From NCBI RefSeq assembly GCF_947251545.1, contig NZ_OX366362.1, forward strand, positions 1,054,001-1,118,000: a stretch of 64,000 nucleotides of DNA. The letters run 5' to 3'. This stretch comes from Wolbachia endosymbiont (group A) of Anomoia purmunda. GTDB taxonomy: Bacteria; Pseudomonadota; Alphaproteobacteria; Rickettsiales; Anaplasmataceae. Shown here piece after piece: positions 1 through 8,632 of the stretch. A program made the position numbers and the translations under genes. A model generated the notes under the pieces. That model worked only from the letters and a program-made list of their open reading frames with translations, was not told the origin of the DNA and did no database searches. The first letter of the stretch is position 1. Each line of letters opens with the position of its first letter.

Positions 1-781
1 GATTGTGAGGACGTGGTTTCAACAGGAAATCACAAAAGATTCTATGTGATATTTCTTTCAAAGAATGAATTAATTTAACTCCGGAATTTTTAATTTCAGC
101 TAGACTTTCTATACCTTCAATACCAATTTCAATTTCACCAAGGCGAAGTTTTTTAAGGTTCTTCAGGCATGAAGACTTAGTTAAAGCCTTTAAACCTTTA
201 TCATCAATCCTGTTACCCGATAAATTAAGTGAAGTAAGATTTGTAAATTTAGCTAATTCTTTTACACCCCTAACACTAATAAGGCAAGATATTAGAGAAA
301 GTGAAGTAAGATTTGCAAGTTTAGTTAATTCTTTTACACCTTTATCATCAATCCTGTTACCCGATAAGTTAAGTGAAGTAAGATTTTTAAGTTGAGCTAA
401 TTCTTTTACACCTTCATAATCAATCTTGTTACTAGATAAATCAAGTGAAGTAAGATTTTTAAGTTGAGCTAGTTTTTTTACAGCCTTGGTACTAACAGTA
501 TATCTGTTATCAACATATCCAGACATTAGAGATGATGGTGTATAAAGCTCAAGTTTAGCTAATCCTCTTGTAACTCCATCACCAATCTTATTGCACAATA
601 AATTAAGCGTTGTAGGCTCAGTTAATTCTTCTACAACTTCACTACCAACATTGCAATTCTTTAAAGAAAGCCTTATAATGTGCGTATTACTTTGTAAAAA
701 GCTTAGCAATCTCTCTATGTCTACCGCAGTAGCGTCCTTTATTATTAAAGAATCATCTTTAACGTATCGATCAAAACTCAT
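1..781 (-). CDS. Leucine-rich-repeat protein, C-terminus beyond window edge
   Basis: Reading the minus strand from an ATG at 779-781 gives an uninterrupted frame of about 260 codons that runs off the left edge. After a non-repeat N-terminus beginning MSFDRYVKDDSL, it carries tandem repeats of about 23-24 residues of the form ELAQLKNLTSLNLSGNRIDD. This is the ribonuclease-inhibitor-like leucine-rich repeat pattern, usually a protein-binding solenoid. At least four repeats are clear at roughly positions 160-480. No signal peptide or membrane segment is visible. LRR proteins in intracellular symbionts are often host-interaction candidates, but nothing here shows secretion. The gene sits next to a group II intron remnant and IS debris, so its 3' end may or may not be intact. 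Confidence 0.75.
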   Translation of the reverse strand, partial: MSFDRYVKDDSLIIKDATAVDIERLLSFLQSNTHIIRLSLKNCNVGSEVVEELTEPTTLNLLCNKIGDGVTRGLAKLELYTPSSLMSGYVDNRYTVSTKAVKKLAQLKNLTSLDLSSNKIDYEGVKELAQLKNLTSLNLSGNRIDDKGVKELTKLANLTSLSLISCLISVRGVKELAKFTNLTSLNLSGNRIDDKGLKALTKSSCLKNLKKLRLGEIEIGIEGIESLAEIKNSGVKLIHSLKEISHRIFCDFLLKPRPHN

Positions 782-890
782 TTTACTCTGCTGTTTAATA
801 CTATCATGTAAACATGATATCAGATATTTCAGTAACTTTCAACTATGTTAAAAAATTACGTAAAAGTTTATGAAAATGCTGCTTTCTATA

Positions 891-1027
891 GCGTCACCAA
901 AAATTTTATTATTTACTTTCTTCAAAAACAGTACGTATATTTGCGAGAACATGTTACGTAAAAATAGGGTTGTGAAAATAAAAGCATAAAGTTGTTACAA
1001 CAAAGCTAAGCAAATTAGTTCGTATAT
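891..1027. repeat. Short dispersed intergenic repeat, copy 1
   Basis: About 137 bp that align at roughly 70-75% by eye with 13641-13786. Shared landmarks are CGTATATTTG-GAGAACA, a CGTAAAAATA-GGTT block and a terminal AG-TTCGTAT-TAG. Here it leads directly into the reverse-transcriptase fragment; the other copy lies upstream of the cifA-like gene. The function is unknown; it could be non-coding flank of a group II intron or another decayed mobile element. Confidence 0.5.
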
Positions 1028-1359
1028 AGCAGCTATATTTATCGCACTTGGTCAGAAAACAGCATTTATATTGGATGCTGATATTTCCGGATGCTTTGAT
1101 AATATTAAACATTCTGTGCTGCTTGAAAAACTTAATACCACACCAACTTTAAAGAGAATTATAAAAGGATGGTTGAAAGCAGGCATTATGGAAGATAGAA
1201 AGTTCAAACCCACCAAGTGTGGCACAATTCAAGGTGGAACAATATCACCATTACTTGCATGTGTAGCACTACATGGATTAGAACAAAATATCAAAGAAGA
1301 ACTCAAGGAAGAACTTTTTCAATATGCGAAAAAGAAATATGGTAGAGTATCTCGCAAAC
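1026..1359 (+). pseudogene. Group II intron reverse transcriptase/maturase fragment
   Basis: The frame reads AAIFIALGQKTAFILDADI followed by SGCFDNI, the RT palm motif with the first catalytic Asp. Further on, GTIQGGTISPLLA matches the conserved GxxQGgxxSPlL motif of group II intron reverse transcriptases. An upstream ATG is missing and the frame stops at the IS4-family terminus starting at 1360, before the YADD catalytic box, the maturase X domain and the endonuclease domain. About 110 codons of a roughly 500-codon protein remain. It is a dead fragment cut by the IS at its 3' side. The 5' boundary is approximate because no start is preserved. Confidence 0.8.
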
Positions 1360-1658
1360 CATACGCGTCAAGTTAAGAAGCAAGGGTAAGAAAATTCAAT
1401 GAACTTAAGGTGGATACTCTAGTTTTTCTATATCTATCTTTCACAGAAAATTGTGACCAGTCTGTGGTAAGTTTTTTCAGGAAAATTCTCAAATTATTAA
1501 TTTTACTGCTTAACGCTAAAAACAACTCCCTAATCCTTCTTTTTAATTCAATGAATGCCTTTGTTAAACTCAGCTCTGTATTCTCTTTCAGTTTTATACA
1601 ACCAACTATTCCATGAAATATAAGAATTGCGCACAATTTAGCGTATAGTTCACATAAT
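1360..1658 (-). mobile_element. IS4-family element remnant, transposase C-terminal end only
   Basis: This 299-bp piece starts with the 18-bp terminal inverted repeat CATACGCGTCAAGTTAAG and continues, in reverse orientation, through the last 87 codons of the same transposase found intact at 1744-3090. It ends abruptly in GTTCACATAAT, where the other copies continue into the body of the gene. The terminus of the full-length copy follows immediately at 1659. The simplest reading is that the full copy inserted into, or recombined with, an older inverted copy and removed the rest of it. Confidence 0.9.
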
Positions 1659-3103
1659 CATACGCGTCAAGTTAAGGAAAAGTGTAAGTAAAATTGATAG
1701 AGTGAAGGAAAAGAATAAGGTATAAGTTCTCTTGGATATGTGAATGAGAGAACTTACAATGGACAGAATAGCTTGCTTATCAAAAGACCTCAATGAATTC
1801 TTTAATGAAAAAGCAGACGAAATATCAATTGCAGTAGGTTTTATAAAAAGAAAGAGAAAACTTAATGGCTCATCATTCATAAAAGCTATGGTTTTTGGTA
1901 ACATAGGAGTTGGTGATTGCAGCATAGAAACAATGTGCCAATTGCTAAATGAAGACTCGATAGAAATTACAAAACAGGGTTTGGATTTTAGATTTACTGA
2001 AGAAGCAGTGGAATTTATGAAAAGAATGTATAATGAACCTTTAGTTTTATTTAAAAACAGCTTACAGGTTGATTGCAGAATTTTGAAGCAATTTAGAAGC
2101 ATTAAGCTATTGGATAGTAGCTATATTAGCCTGCCCAGTAGCATGGAAGATATGTACAAAGGATATGGGAGTAGCTATAGAGATTGTGAGAGTAATACCA
2201 AATCAGGAATAAAGCTGCAGTTAGTCTTTGATTACCTGAACCAAGCGCTAGATAAGTTAAATTTAATAGAAGGAATAAGGTCGGATCAAGGTTATAGGGA
2301 TTATCTGAACGGTTTATCAGCCAATGATTTGCTAATATTTGATTTGTGCTACTTTGTGCCTAGTTCTTTTAAACAGATTGATGAAGCAGGTGCATATTTT
2401 GTTAGTCGTTATAAGTCTGATACCAATATATATGATATAGAAACAAATCAAAAAATAGAGTTGTTGGAATGTTTAGAAGGTCAATCCCTTCTAGAGATGG
2501 AAGTGCTATTAGGAAAAGAAGTAAAAATTAAAGTGAGAATTATATGTCAAAAATTAACTGAAGAACAGTCTATAATTAGAAGAAGAAGGGCTAATAAGTT
2601 AGCAAAATCACATGGATATACATCTTCTCAAAAGAATCAAAAATTGCTGGATTGGTCGATATTCATAACTAACGTTCCAGAGAGTAAAATCAGCGCTGAA
2701 CAAGTATTAACAGTTTACAGGGTAAGATGGCAGATTGAATTATTATTTAAATTGTATAAGAGTCACATCAGGCTTGACGAACTTAAAGGAAAACCATACA
2801 GAGTATTATGTGAACTATACGCTAAATTGTGCGCAATTCTTATATTTCATGGAATAGTTGGTTGTATAAAACTGAAAGAGAATACAGAGCTGAGTTTAAC
2901 AAAGGCATTCATTGAATTAAAAAGAAGGATTAGGGAGTTGTTTTTAGCGTTAAGCAGTAAAATTAATAATTTGAGAATTTTCCTGAAAAAACTTACCACA
3001 GACTGGTCACAATTTTCTGTGAAAGATAGATATAGAAAAACTAGAGTATCCACCTTAAGTTCATTGAATTTTCTTACCCTTGCTTCTTAACTTGACGCGT
3101 ATG
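1659..3103 (+). mobile_element. Full-length IS4-family insertion sequence
   Basis: A 1445-bp element bounded by perfect 18-bp inverted repeats (CATACGCGTCAAGTTAAG at the left, its complement ending at 3103). It encodes one 448-codon transposase. No obvious target-site duplication flanks it: the left neighbour is an older IS fragment and the right neighbour is an ankyrin gene. That suggests rearrangement after insertion. It is the only copy in this window with an intact transposase and is therefore the likely source of activity for the deleted derivatives at 11874, 41381 and 57833. I do not assign an ISfinder name from memory. Confidence 0.9.
1744..3090 (+). CDS. IS4-family transposase, full length
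   Basis: This is a 448-residue DDE transposase. The C-terminal signature YRVRWQIELLFKLYK (Y-2-R-3-E-6-K, about residues 328-342) is the diagnostic IS4 YREK motif and contains the catalytic Glu. The likely first catalytic Asp is in KLLDSSYI (Asp124) and the second is in the LLIFDLCYF segment near residue 200. The gene begins 85 bp inside the left terminus and ends 13 bp before the right one, leaving almost no non-coding space, as usual for this family. It cuts and pastes the IS ends. Two features separate it from the other copies: residues 82-126 are present, and it has RRRR rather than RRR near residue 280. Confidence 0.92.
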   Translation: MRELTMDRIACLSKDLNEFFNEKADEISIAVGFIKRKRKLNGSSFIKAMVFGNIGVGDCSIETMCQLLNEDSIEITKQGLDFRFTEEAVEFMKRMYNEPLVLFKNSLQVDCRILKQFRSIKLLDSSYISLPSSMEDMYKGYGSSYRDCESNTKSGIKLQLVFDYLNQALDKLNLIEGIRSDQGYRDYLNGLSANDLLIFDLCYFVPSSFKQIDEAGAYFVSRYKSDTNIYDIETNQKIELLECLEGQSLLEMEVLLGKEVKIKVRIICQKLTEEQSIIRRRRANKLAKSHGYTSSQKNQKLLDWSIFITNVPESKISAEQVLTVYRVRWQIELLFKLYKSHIRLDELKGKPYRVLCELYAKLCAILIFHGIVGCIKLKENTELSLTKAFIELKRRIRELFLALSSKINNLRIFLKKLTTDWSQFSVKDRYRKTRVSTLSSLNFLTLAS

Positions 3104-3604
3104 GTTTACTACATCTTTGTGGTTCTTTTCAGCAGCAAAATGTAAAGGAGTCCATCCATCACTATTTTTTGCATCAACATTTGCTCCTTCTGCGATTAGA
3201 ATGTTTACTACATCTTCGTAGCCATGGTAAGCAACAATATGTAAAGGAGCAATTTTATTATCATATTCTGCATTAACATTTGCCCCGTTTCCAATCAGAG
3301 CTTTTGCTACCTTTGCATAGTTCCCATAAGAAGCAAGATGTAACAATGTGACTTTCGCAGAACTTTCATCACGAGATATAGTGAATATGTAATTTATGCC
3401 AGATCCACTGCCGTTGTCAGATTTACTCTCTTCCCACTTTTGACATAAACCTGGATCTTTTAACTTAGCTTTTATTTTTTCAACTATATTGTCCTTGCTC
3501 AAATCTGAAAGGTCATTTATTTTTTCTAATATTTCCATAAATTTGTCACATTCCATAACTTCCTCACTTAAAATACATAACTTAGTTGTTATATCTTTTA
3601 ACAT
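3104..3604 (-). pseudogene. Ankyrin-repeat protein truncated at its 3' end by an IS
   Basis: Minus-strand frame with native ATG at 3602-3604 (MLKDITTKLCI). After about 90 non-repeat residues it carries three ankyrin repeats, e.g. TPLHFAAEKNHKDVVN and APLHIVAYHGYEDVVNILIA. The last repeat is interrupted at 3103 by the terminus of the IS4-family element; translation would add HTRQVKKQG from the IS and stop. Ankyrin proteins bind other proteins, and in Wolbachia some are delivered to the host. The missing 3' part is not adjacent on the other side of the IS, so the locus was rearranged. Whether the short protein is still made is unknown. Confidence 0.8.
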
Positions 3605-3672
3605 AGAAGTCAATAACCTAAATATTCGTTATTATCTTTCCTTAAAGAGTCATTTAAGTTATATTACAGACT

Positions 3673-4203
3673 ATGAAAAACCTCAACTTTAGGAAGGAAA
3701 TCAAGTTTTTTTCTCTGTCGTTTATAACTTTATTTGTTCTATGGACTGTATTGTCTGGTTATTTTGAGCCGTTTTTTATTTTTTGTGGAGTGTTTTCCTC
3801 TATATTCACATTGTTTATCTTTAGAAGGTTGATAAACGCTGAAAGAGCTCTTAGCCAGATTTTAAATGGTACGAGTAGACTGTCGTTTTATAAGTTAGTA
3901 AGTTATATACCATGGTTAATGTACCAAATCATTTTATCAAGTGTTTATGTAACAAAAAAGGTGCTACAACTCAAATCTAAGCTTGAGCCAATCATTATCC
4001 TAAGAAAATGCAAAGGGCATAATGATGAAAGCATTGCGTTATTTGCCAATTCAGTCACAATCACTCCCGGAACTTTAACTATCAATGTTGAAAGTAAGCA
4101 GAAAACATATTTCTCTACCGTGTATTTGATAGATAAAGATCTTGAAAGTGGCATTTCTGAAATAGAAAGTAAAATCTTAAAAATACTACGTTCAACTAAG
4201 TAA
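3673..4203 (+). CDS. mnhE: MnhE/MrpE-type cation antiporter subunit
   Basis: A 176-residue protein with two N-terminal hydrophobic segments (about residues 11-30 and 32-50) and a soluble C-terminal domain. Features such as the SITPGTLT-like stretch VTITPGTLTINVE and the preceding SSVYVTKKVL match the E subunit of multi-subunit Na+/H+ (Mrp/Mnh) antiporters, which export Na+ in exchange for protons in the inner membrane. The usual length is about 160-180 residues, so it is complete. Its stop overlaps the convergent gene at 4196 by 8 bp. Other mnh subunits are not in the window; scattered mnh genes are common in Rickettsiales. Confidence 0.82.
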   Translation: MKNLNFRKEIKFFSLSFITLFVLWTVLSGYFEPFFIFCGVFSSIFTLFIFRRLINAERALSQILNGTSRLSFYKLVSYIPWLMYQIILSSVYVTKKVLQLKSKLEPIIILRKCKGHNDESIALFANSVTITPGTLTINVESKQKTYFSTVYLIDKDLESGISEIESKILKILRSTK

Positions 4204-4612
4204 TTGCTTTAAATAAGCTAACAGCATCCTTATATTCCCTTACAAGACTTTCAAGCATTTCTTTTGGAAGGCTATTGTTAACAATAGAACATAAATAATT
4301 ATACAAATCTTCTAACCTTAATATGTTATTTCTCTTCTTGCTGTTGAATTTATACGGAAAAATACCTTCCATAACTTCAATAGTAGTAGCCTTGTTTAAA
4401 AATACATTTTCACTTGTCACGCTTATTCTTGTTAAAACAGTGTTAATTTCAGGTTCGTCACTCGTATAAAAATCTGATAGCTGAGTTATTCTAATAACGT
4501 ATAAAGTTACTATTTTTGACAAGCAATTATCAGCATATTCACAATTTTTTATTACCTCCCACTGAGTAACCTGAGATTTACCTATTTTTGCATTGTTCGG
4601 TAATTTACTCAT
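4196..4612 (-). CDS. Conserved-looking hypothetical protein, 138 residues
   Basis: I do not recognise this family. It starts at an ATG with a GGAG Shine-Dalgarno 8 bp upstream. It is a soluble 138-residue protein with no signal peptide, no membrane segment and two internal Cys (CEYADNC). The C-terminal half is predicted mainly helical (LEDLYNYLCSIVNNSLPKEM). It is convergent with the mnhE-like gene and diverges from purN across about 300 bp. The good ribosome-binding site and uninterrupted frame argue for a real gene. Confidence 0.6.
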   Translation of the reverse strand: MSKLPNNAKIGKSQVTQWEVIKNCEYADNCLSKIVTLYVIRITQLSDFYTSDEPEINTVLTRISVTSENVFLNKATTIEVMEGIFPYKFNSKKRNNILRLEDLYNYLCSIVNNSLPKEMLESLVREYKDAVSLFKAIT

Positions 4613-4910
4613 TGAAATTTCTCCATTTAATTCAGTGTAATAAATTATACTAATACTTTGTTAAATAAATAATAACGCGATTACAAAAATATATACTTAT
4701 AGTAGTATATTGTACAAAAATAGTACAATATCTAAACATTAAAGCTAGTGTAAGCTGGTGCATGGGCGTTATTTTTGTGTTGTCCAGCAAAACCCAAAAT
4801 TAGAGGTCCTCTTATATAAAGAATTTAGTCTGCCTTCTTTGCTATAAAATACGTTTTCCTTTTGAGCTATTTTGTTAGTATTAACTAAATTTTAAATTAA
4901 CTGTGCTACA
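4613..4910. other. Divergent intergenic region upstream of purN
   Basis: Roughly 300 bp between two divergent genes. It holds AT-rich tracts including TATACTTATAGTAGTATATTGTAC near 4692-4715, which could serve as -10 regions on either strand. I see no repeat, RNA gene or open frame. Promoters for purN and for the minus-strand hypothetical gene must lie here, but I cannot place them with confidence. Confidence 0.4.
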
Positions 4911-5486
4911 ATGAAAAAGATAAAGCTCGGAATACTAATTTCAGGTAGGGGGTCGAATATGCAGGCCTTGATAGAAGCATGTCAAGATCAGAATTTTCCC
5001 GCAGAAGTTGTATGTGTTACCACAAATAATAGTGAAGCCACTGGTTTGAAAGCAGCAGAGCAAGCAGGAGTTCCAGCGTTTGTTGTTAAGGATAAACCAC
5101 TTGATGCTGATAAAATTCACGAAATACTTGTTCAACATAAGGTTGATTTAATTTGCCTTGCAGGGTTTATGAGAATTCTCAAAGCTGATTTTCTGAGTAA
5201 ATGGCATAACAAGGTTATAAATATTCATCCCTCTTTACTTCCATCCTTTAAGGGCCTAAACGCTCAAGAGCAAGCTCTAAAAGCAGGTGTAAAAATTACA
5301 GGTTGTACTGTACATTATGTCACTCCTGAAATTGATGCTGGAGCCATAATTGCTCAAGTTGCTGTGCCAGTGTTACCAAATGATGATATTCAAAGCCTTT
5401 CAGAACGCATTCTAGCTGAGGAGCATAAGTGTTATATAGAAGCAGTAAGGTCAATAGCGAAGATATATGACTGTAATAATTATTGA
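4911..5486 (+). CDS. purN: Phosphoribosylglycinamide formyltransferase (GAR transformylase)
   Basis: 191 residues. It transfers a formyl group from 10-formyl-THF to GAR in step three of purine synthesis, in the cytosol. The phosphate-binding loop SGRGSN is at residues 11-16. The catalytic triad is visible as Asn104 and His106 in NIHPSLLPSFKG and Asp142 in TPEIDAGAII. Length and start match the family. The stop overlaps the 3' end of the convergent M16 peptidase gene by 7 bp. Retention fits the known purine-synthesis capacity of Wolbachia. Confidence 0.95.
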   Translation: MKKIKLGILISGRGSNMQALIEACQDQNFPAEVVCVTTNNSEATGLKAAEQAGVPAFVVKDKPLDADKIHEILVQHKVDLICLAGFMRILKADFLSKWHNKVINIHPSLLPSFKGLNAQEQALKAGVKITGCTVHYVTPEIDAGAIIAQVAVPVLPNDDIQSLSERILAEEHKCYIEAVRSIAKIYDCNNY

Positions 5487-6799
5487 CCTTGAGCGTTTTT
5501 TCCAACTTCAACAAAAAATAAATTTTCAGGATCCAGTAAAGAACTTGCTAACTCGTTCACTTCTTCCAATTTAACATCATTAATATAGCTTACAAAATCA
5601 TTCATATGGTTAATATCGCGGTTGTTTGTCTGAATATCATTTAGTTTTGCAACTATGCTGTTATTGTTAAACATAGAGAAAACATAGGAATTTACCATAC
5701 TAATTTTTGTATCCCGAAATAACTGCTCATCAATTCCTTCTTTTCGAACCTTGCTCAGCGTATCTTTTATTGCTGATATTGATTGACTGGCAGTAGAACT
5801 ATCAGTATTAATATTTCCAGCTATAACGTTCCCATGTTTATTGGGAATAATACTTGCATAGACACCATAAGTAATACCCAAATTTTGTCTCAATTCTTTC
5901 ATTAATATTGAATTCAATCCCATGCCACCAAGTGCATTAATCAAGACACTAGCGTTATAATAATTAGGATCTTCATAAGCTATACCTTTTTGAGCAAAAA
6001 GTATCACACTCTGTGGTATATCCATAAAAATGTTCTTACTTTCTGCAGAACCAAAATTATTTTTTACAGGTATTTTTCTAACTTTCGATCTTTTTGATGG
6101 TAATTTAGATAAATATTTATCTAATAATGTAATAGTTTCTTCTTTTTTTATGCAACCAACAACACTGATAACTATGTTATCTTTAGCAAAATTGCGCTTT
6201 ATGTATGTTAAAACATCGTCTCTAGTAATACTTGTTATAGTATCAAGAGTTCCATATTCACTTTTTGAGTAAGGGTGCTTTTTAAATAACAACGTTTCCA
6301 ATTCTTTTCCAGCAACAAAAAAAGGATTTTTTTCAAGATTATTAAAATCAACTTTGGCTTTCTCGAAAACTCTATTCAACCCTTCAGAGTCAACTTTAGG
6401 ACGTATTATAGCGTCGCTAAGTAGTGAAACACCTTCTTCTAAATTCTCAGACAGAGTGTCCAACGAAACTCCAAACGTTTCTAAACCAGCACTAAAACGT
6501 AGACTAATCCCTTTATCTTCAAGCTTTTTCGCAAAATCTTTGGCATCATTTTTTCCTGCCCCTTCTTGAACTATAAGAGAAGTAAACCAGGTAAGTCCCT
6601 GTTTTTCTGCACTCTCATACACATAACCTGCATCTTTAAACGATATATTTAGTGAAACTTTTGGTAAATCACAGTTTTCAACAAATAGAAACTTAAACCC
6701 TTTACGGGTGGTGACCTCCTCTATATTTAGGTTACCACTTGCTTGTAAATTAAAGCTTAGACAGAAAAAAAATAGAAGTACAAATTTACTTATTCTCAT
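5480..6799 (-). CDS. M16-family peptidase-like protein lacking the zinc site (inactive partner)
   Basis: Start chosen at ATG 6797-6799, with AGGAG 6 bp upstream; it begins MRISKFVLLFFFCLSF, a good Sec signal peptide ending near LQASG. The body is an M16/insulinase fold, for example YVYESAEKQGLTWFTSLIVQEG where an active member would carry HxxEH. That zinc-binding motif is absent, so this is the non-catalytic half of the usual bacterial M16 heterodimer. C-terminal elements such as NALGGMGLNSILMKELRQ-LGITYGVYA are typical. The start overlaps the end of the active partner upstream by 14 bp, which supports translational coupling and an obligate periplasmic complex. Confidence 0.88.
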   Translation of the reverse strand: MRISKFVLLFFFCLSFNLQASGNLNIEEVTTRKGFKFLFVENCDLPKVSLNISFKDAGYVYESAEKQGLTWFTSLIVQEGAGKNDAKDFAKKLEDKGISLRFSAGLETFGVSLDTLSENLEEGVSLLSDAIIRPKVDSEGLNRVFEKAKVDFNNLEKNPFFVAGKELETLLFKKHPYSKSEYGTLDTITSITRDDVLTYIKRNFAKDNIVISVVGCIKKEETITLLDKYLSKLPSKRSKVRKIPVKNNFGSAESKNIFMDIPQSVILFAQKGIAYEDPNYYNASVLINALGGMGLNSILMKELRQNLGITYGVYASIIPNKHGNVIAGNINTDSSTASQSISAIKDTLSKVRKEGIDEQLFRDTKISMVNSYVFSMFNNNSIVAKLNDIQTNNRDINHMNDFVSYINDVKLEEVNELASSLLDPENLFFVEVGKNAQGQ

Positions 6800-8126
6800 T
6801 ATCATCTCCTTTTGGTAATAAACGGCCAATTAACTTATTAGCAGAAAAAATAGCACGGATTTTATTATTTACATCCTCTAGATTAACATCATTTACTTTG
6901 CTGTACGTAATATCTATTTCATCAAGTGGAATACCAAGCGCTAAGTGTGAGCCATAGAAAAATGCTATATTGTCTAAGCTAGATAGATTATCAAATTGTG
7001 CTGCCTTATACCTATATTTTGAGCTTTGCAACTCCTCATCCGTTATTCCTTTAGACATGAAGTTATTAATAGCATTATCTAACTCTCTTTCAACAATATC
7101 TAAATTAACGCCACTTTTTGGAATGACCTGAATATCAATGTAGCCATCACTAAAAGTTAAACTATTGTAATAAGCAGATACTGATACTGCCACATCTTTA
7201 TCTAAAACCAAGTCTTTATACAGTTTGCTGGATTTGCCGCCACCTAAAATGTCAACCGCTAAATGAGCAGCAGAGGCTTCATTTATGTGCTCAAATAAAG
7301 GAACACGATAACGAAAATATAAAACTGGTTCTTTTACTTCAGTGCTCTCTAAAATCACTGATAAACCTGCATTATGTACTGGATCCTGATTTGGGTAATG
7401 TCTCATTACAGGCTTAGCTTTAATTTCGCCATATTTTTCTTCTGCTAATTTCACTACTTCATCAAGTTCCACATCACCCACAATCAGTAATATTGCATTG
7501 CCGGAGTGATAATAGTTATCATGAAACCTCGTTATGTCATCCTGATTGTAAGTTTTGATATCGCTCTCCCAGCCGATAACAGACCTGCCATAGCCAGTAC
7601 GGTAAAATGCACTATTCATTTCTTCCCATAACAAGTTGTCAGGATGATTATCAAATCTCATTTTTCTTTCTTCCAGTACAATGTTTTTTTCTCTATCTAT
7701 TTTGTCTTGAGTAACATTAAAGCTGCCCATTCTATCTGCTTCAACTTCCATTGCAAGTGGTAAATCTTTTTTGGGGACCAACTCATAATAACAGGTATAT
7801 TCTTTAGTGGTAAACGCGTTAAATTGAGCCCCAATGCTACTCATAGTGGCTTCTATATCTGTGAACTTTCCTGTAGTTTCAAACATTAAATGTTCAAAGT
7901 AGTGAGCCAATCCTGCTTTGCCGATTGGATCATCCATTCCCCCAACTTTGTATATTACTGCATGTAAAACGGCTGGAATCCGATGATTAGGAACAACATA
8001 AACATCTAGTCCGTTACTGAGTTTAGTATATTTTATGTTGTGCTCTATGTTTAAAGCATTCGAAGAAATTGGGTAAGTAAAAAAAAGTACAGGTAGTATA
8101 AGAAAACTAAAAAACTTATGAAGCAT
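6786..8126 (-). CDS. M16-family zinc metallopeptidase (active partner)
   Basis: 446 residues with an N-terminal signal peptide (MLHKFFSFLILPVLFFTYP) indicating export to the periplasm. The inverted zinc motif HYFEH is at residues 75-79, with the downstream glutamate in NIVLEERKM completing the HxxEH-E site. The remainder is the standard two-lobed M16 fold. It heads a two-gene operon with the catalytically dead partner. The family degrades peptides; the native substrate here is unknown. Confidence 0.92.
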   Translation of the reverse strand: MLHKFFSFLILPVLFFTYPISSNALNIEHNIKYTKLSNGLDVYVVPNHRIPAVLHAVIYKVGGMDDPIGKAGLAHYFEHLMFETTGKFTDIEATMSSIGAQFNAFTTKEYTCYYELVPKKDLPLAMEVEADRMGSFNVTQDKIDREKNIVLEERKMRFDNHPDNLLWEEMNSAFYRTGYGRSVIGWESDIKTYNQDDITRFHDNYYHSGNAILLIVGDVELDEVVKLAEEKYGEIKAKPVMRHYPNQDPVHNAGLSVILESTEVKEPVLYFRYRVPLFEHINEASAAHLAVDILGGGKSSKLYKDLVLDKDVAVSVSAYYNSLTFSDGYIDIQVIPKSGVNLDIVERELDNAINNFMSKGITDEELQSSKYRYKAAQFDNLSSLDNIAFFYGSHLALGIPLDEIDITYSKVNDVNLEDVNNKIRAIFSANKLIGRLLPKGDDNENK

Positions 8127-8155
8127 TATTTCGACCTAATATAAAAACAATTATT

Positions 8156-8632
8156 TTATTCCTCATTTTGTTTAGAAATAAGCATATCGTATATATACCA
8201 CTTATATAACAATGTAAACATTCCACAAAGTATAGATAAATCCGCTAAATTAAAGGCTGGCCAATACCAATCATCAATATGAAAATATATGAAATCATAT
8301 ACAGCTCCCCAATAGATCCTATCAACTACGTTTCCGATTGCTCCACCAATCATCAGAGAAAAACCAAGGTAAGTTGACTGATCGTCAGACTTGTATATCA
8401 AGTATGCAAGTATACCAATTATTAGTATTGAAAATGCTGAAAAAAAGAAACCGCCATGTGGTAAAGCGCTACACATTCCAAAACTAATACCTGAATTCCA
8501 AACTTCAACTAGCTTTATAAAGCTAGCGATCTCAATTGATTCTCCTTCATCAATCAATGAGTTTATGTACAATTTGCTCGTTTGGTCAATCAATACTATA
8601 ATTAATATAACAATTAAGCATAACTTTTTCAT
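8156..8632 (-). CDS. lspA: Lipoprotein signal peptidase II
   Basis: 158 residues with four membrane segments. It removes the signal peptide of diacylglyceryl-prolipoproteins in the inner membrane. The aspartic-protease dyad is present: Asp113 in GNVVDRIYWGAVYDFI and Asp131 in WPAFNLADLS. The full-length protein overlaps the end of ribF by 4 bp (ATGA), so the two are translationally coupled and ribF is read first. Confidence 0.95.
   Translation of the reverse strand: MKKLCLIVILIIVLIDQTSKLYINSLIDEGESIEIASFIKLVEVWNSGISFGMCSALPHGGFFFSAFSILIIGILAYLIYKSDDQSTYLGFSLMIGGAIGNVVDRIYWGAVYDFIYFHIDDWYWPAFNLADLSILCGMFTLLYKWYIYDMLISKQNEE

Noticed and set aside
1650..2102. Minus-strand 150-codon frame inside the full-length IS
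   Set aside because: Antisense to the transposase, repeated in every IS copy and without homology.
1659..3103. Target-site duplications for the IS4-family copies
   Set aside because: Compared 8-10 bases on both sides of all four copies; no matching pair. The shared GTATTACA to the right of copies B and C does not recur on their left.
4740..4860. GC-richer stretch before purN considered as a small RNA (4.5S/6S)
   Set aside because: The conserved 4.5S apical loop motifs and 6S bulge arrangement were not found.
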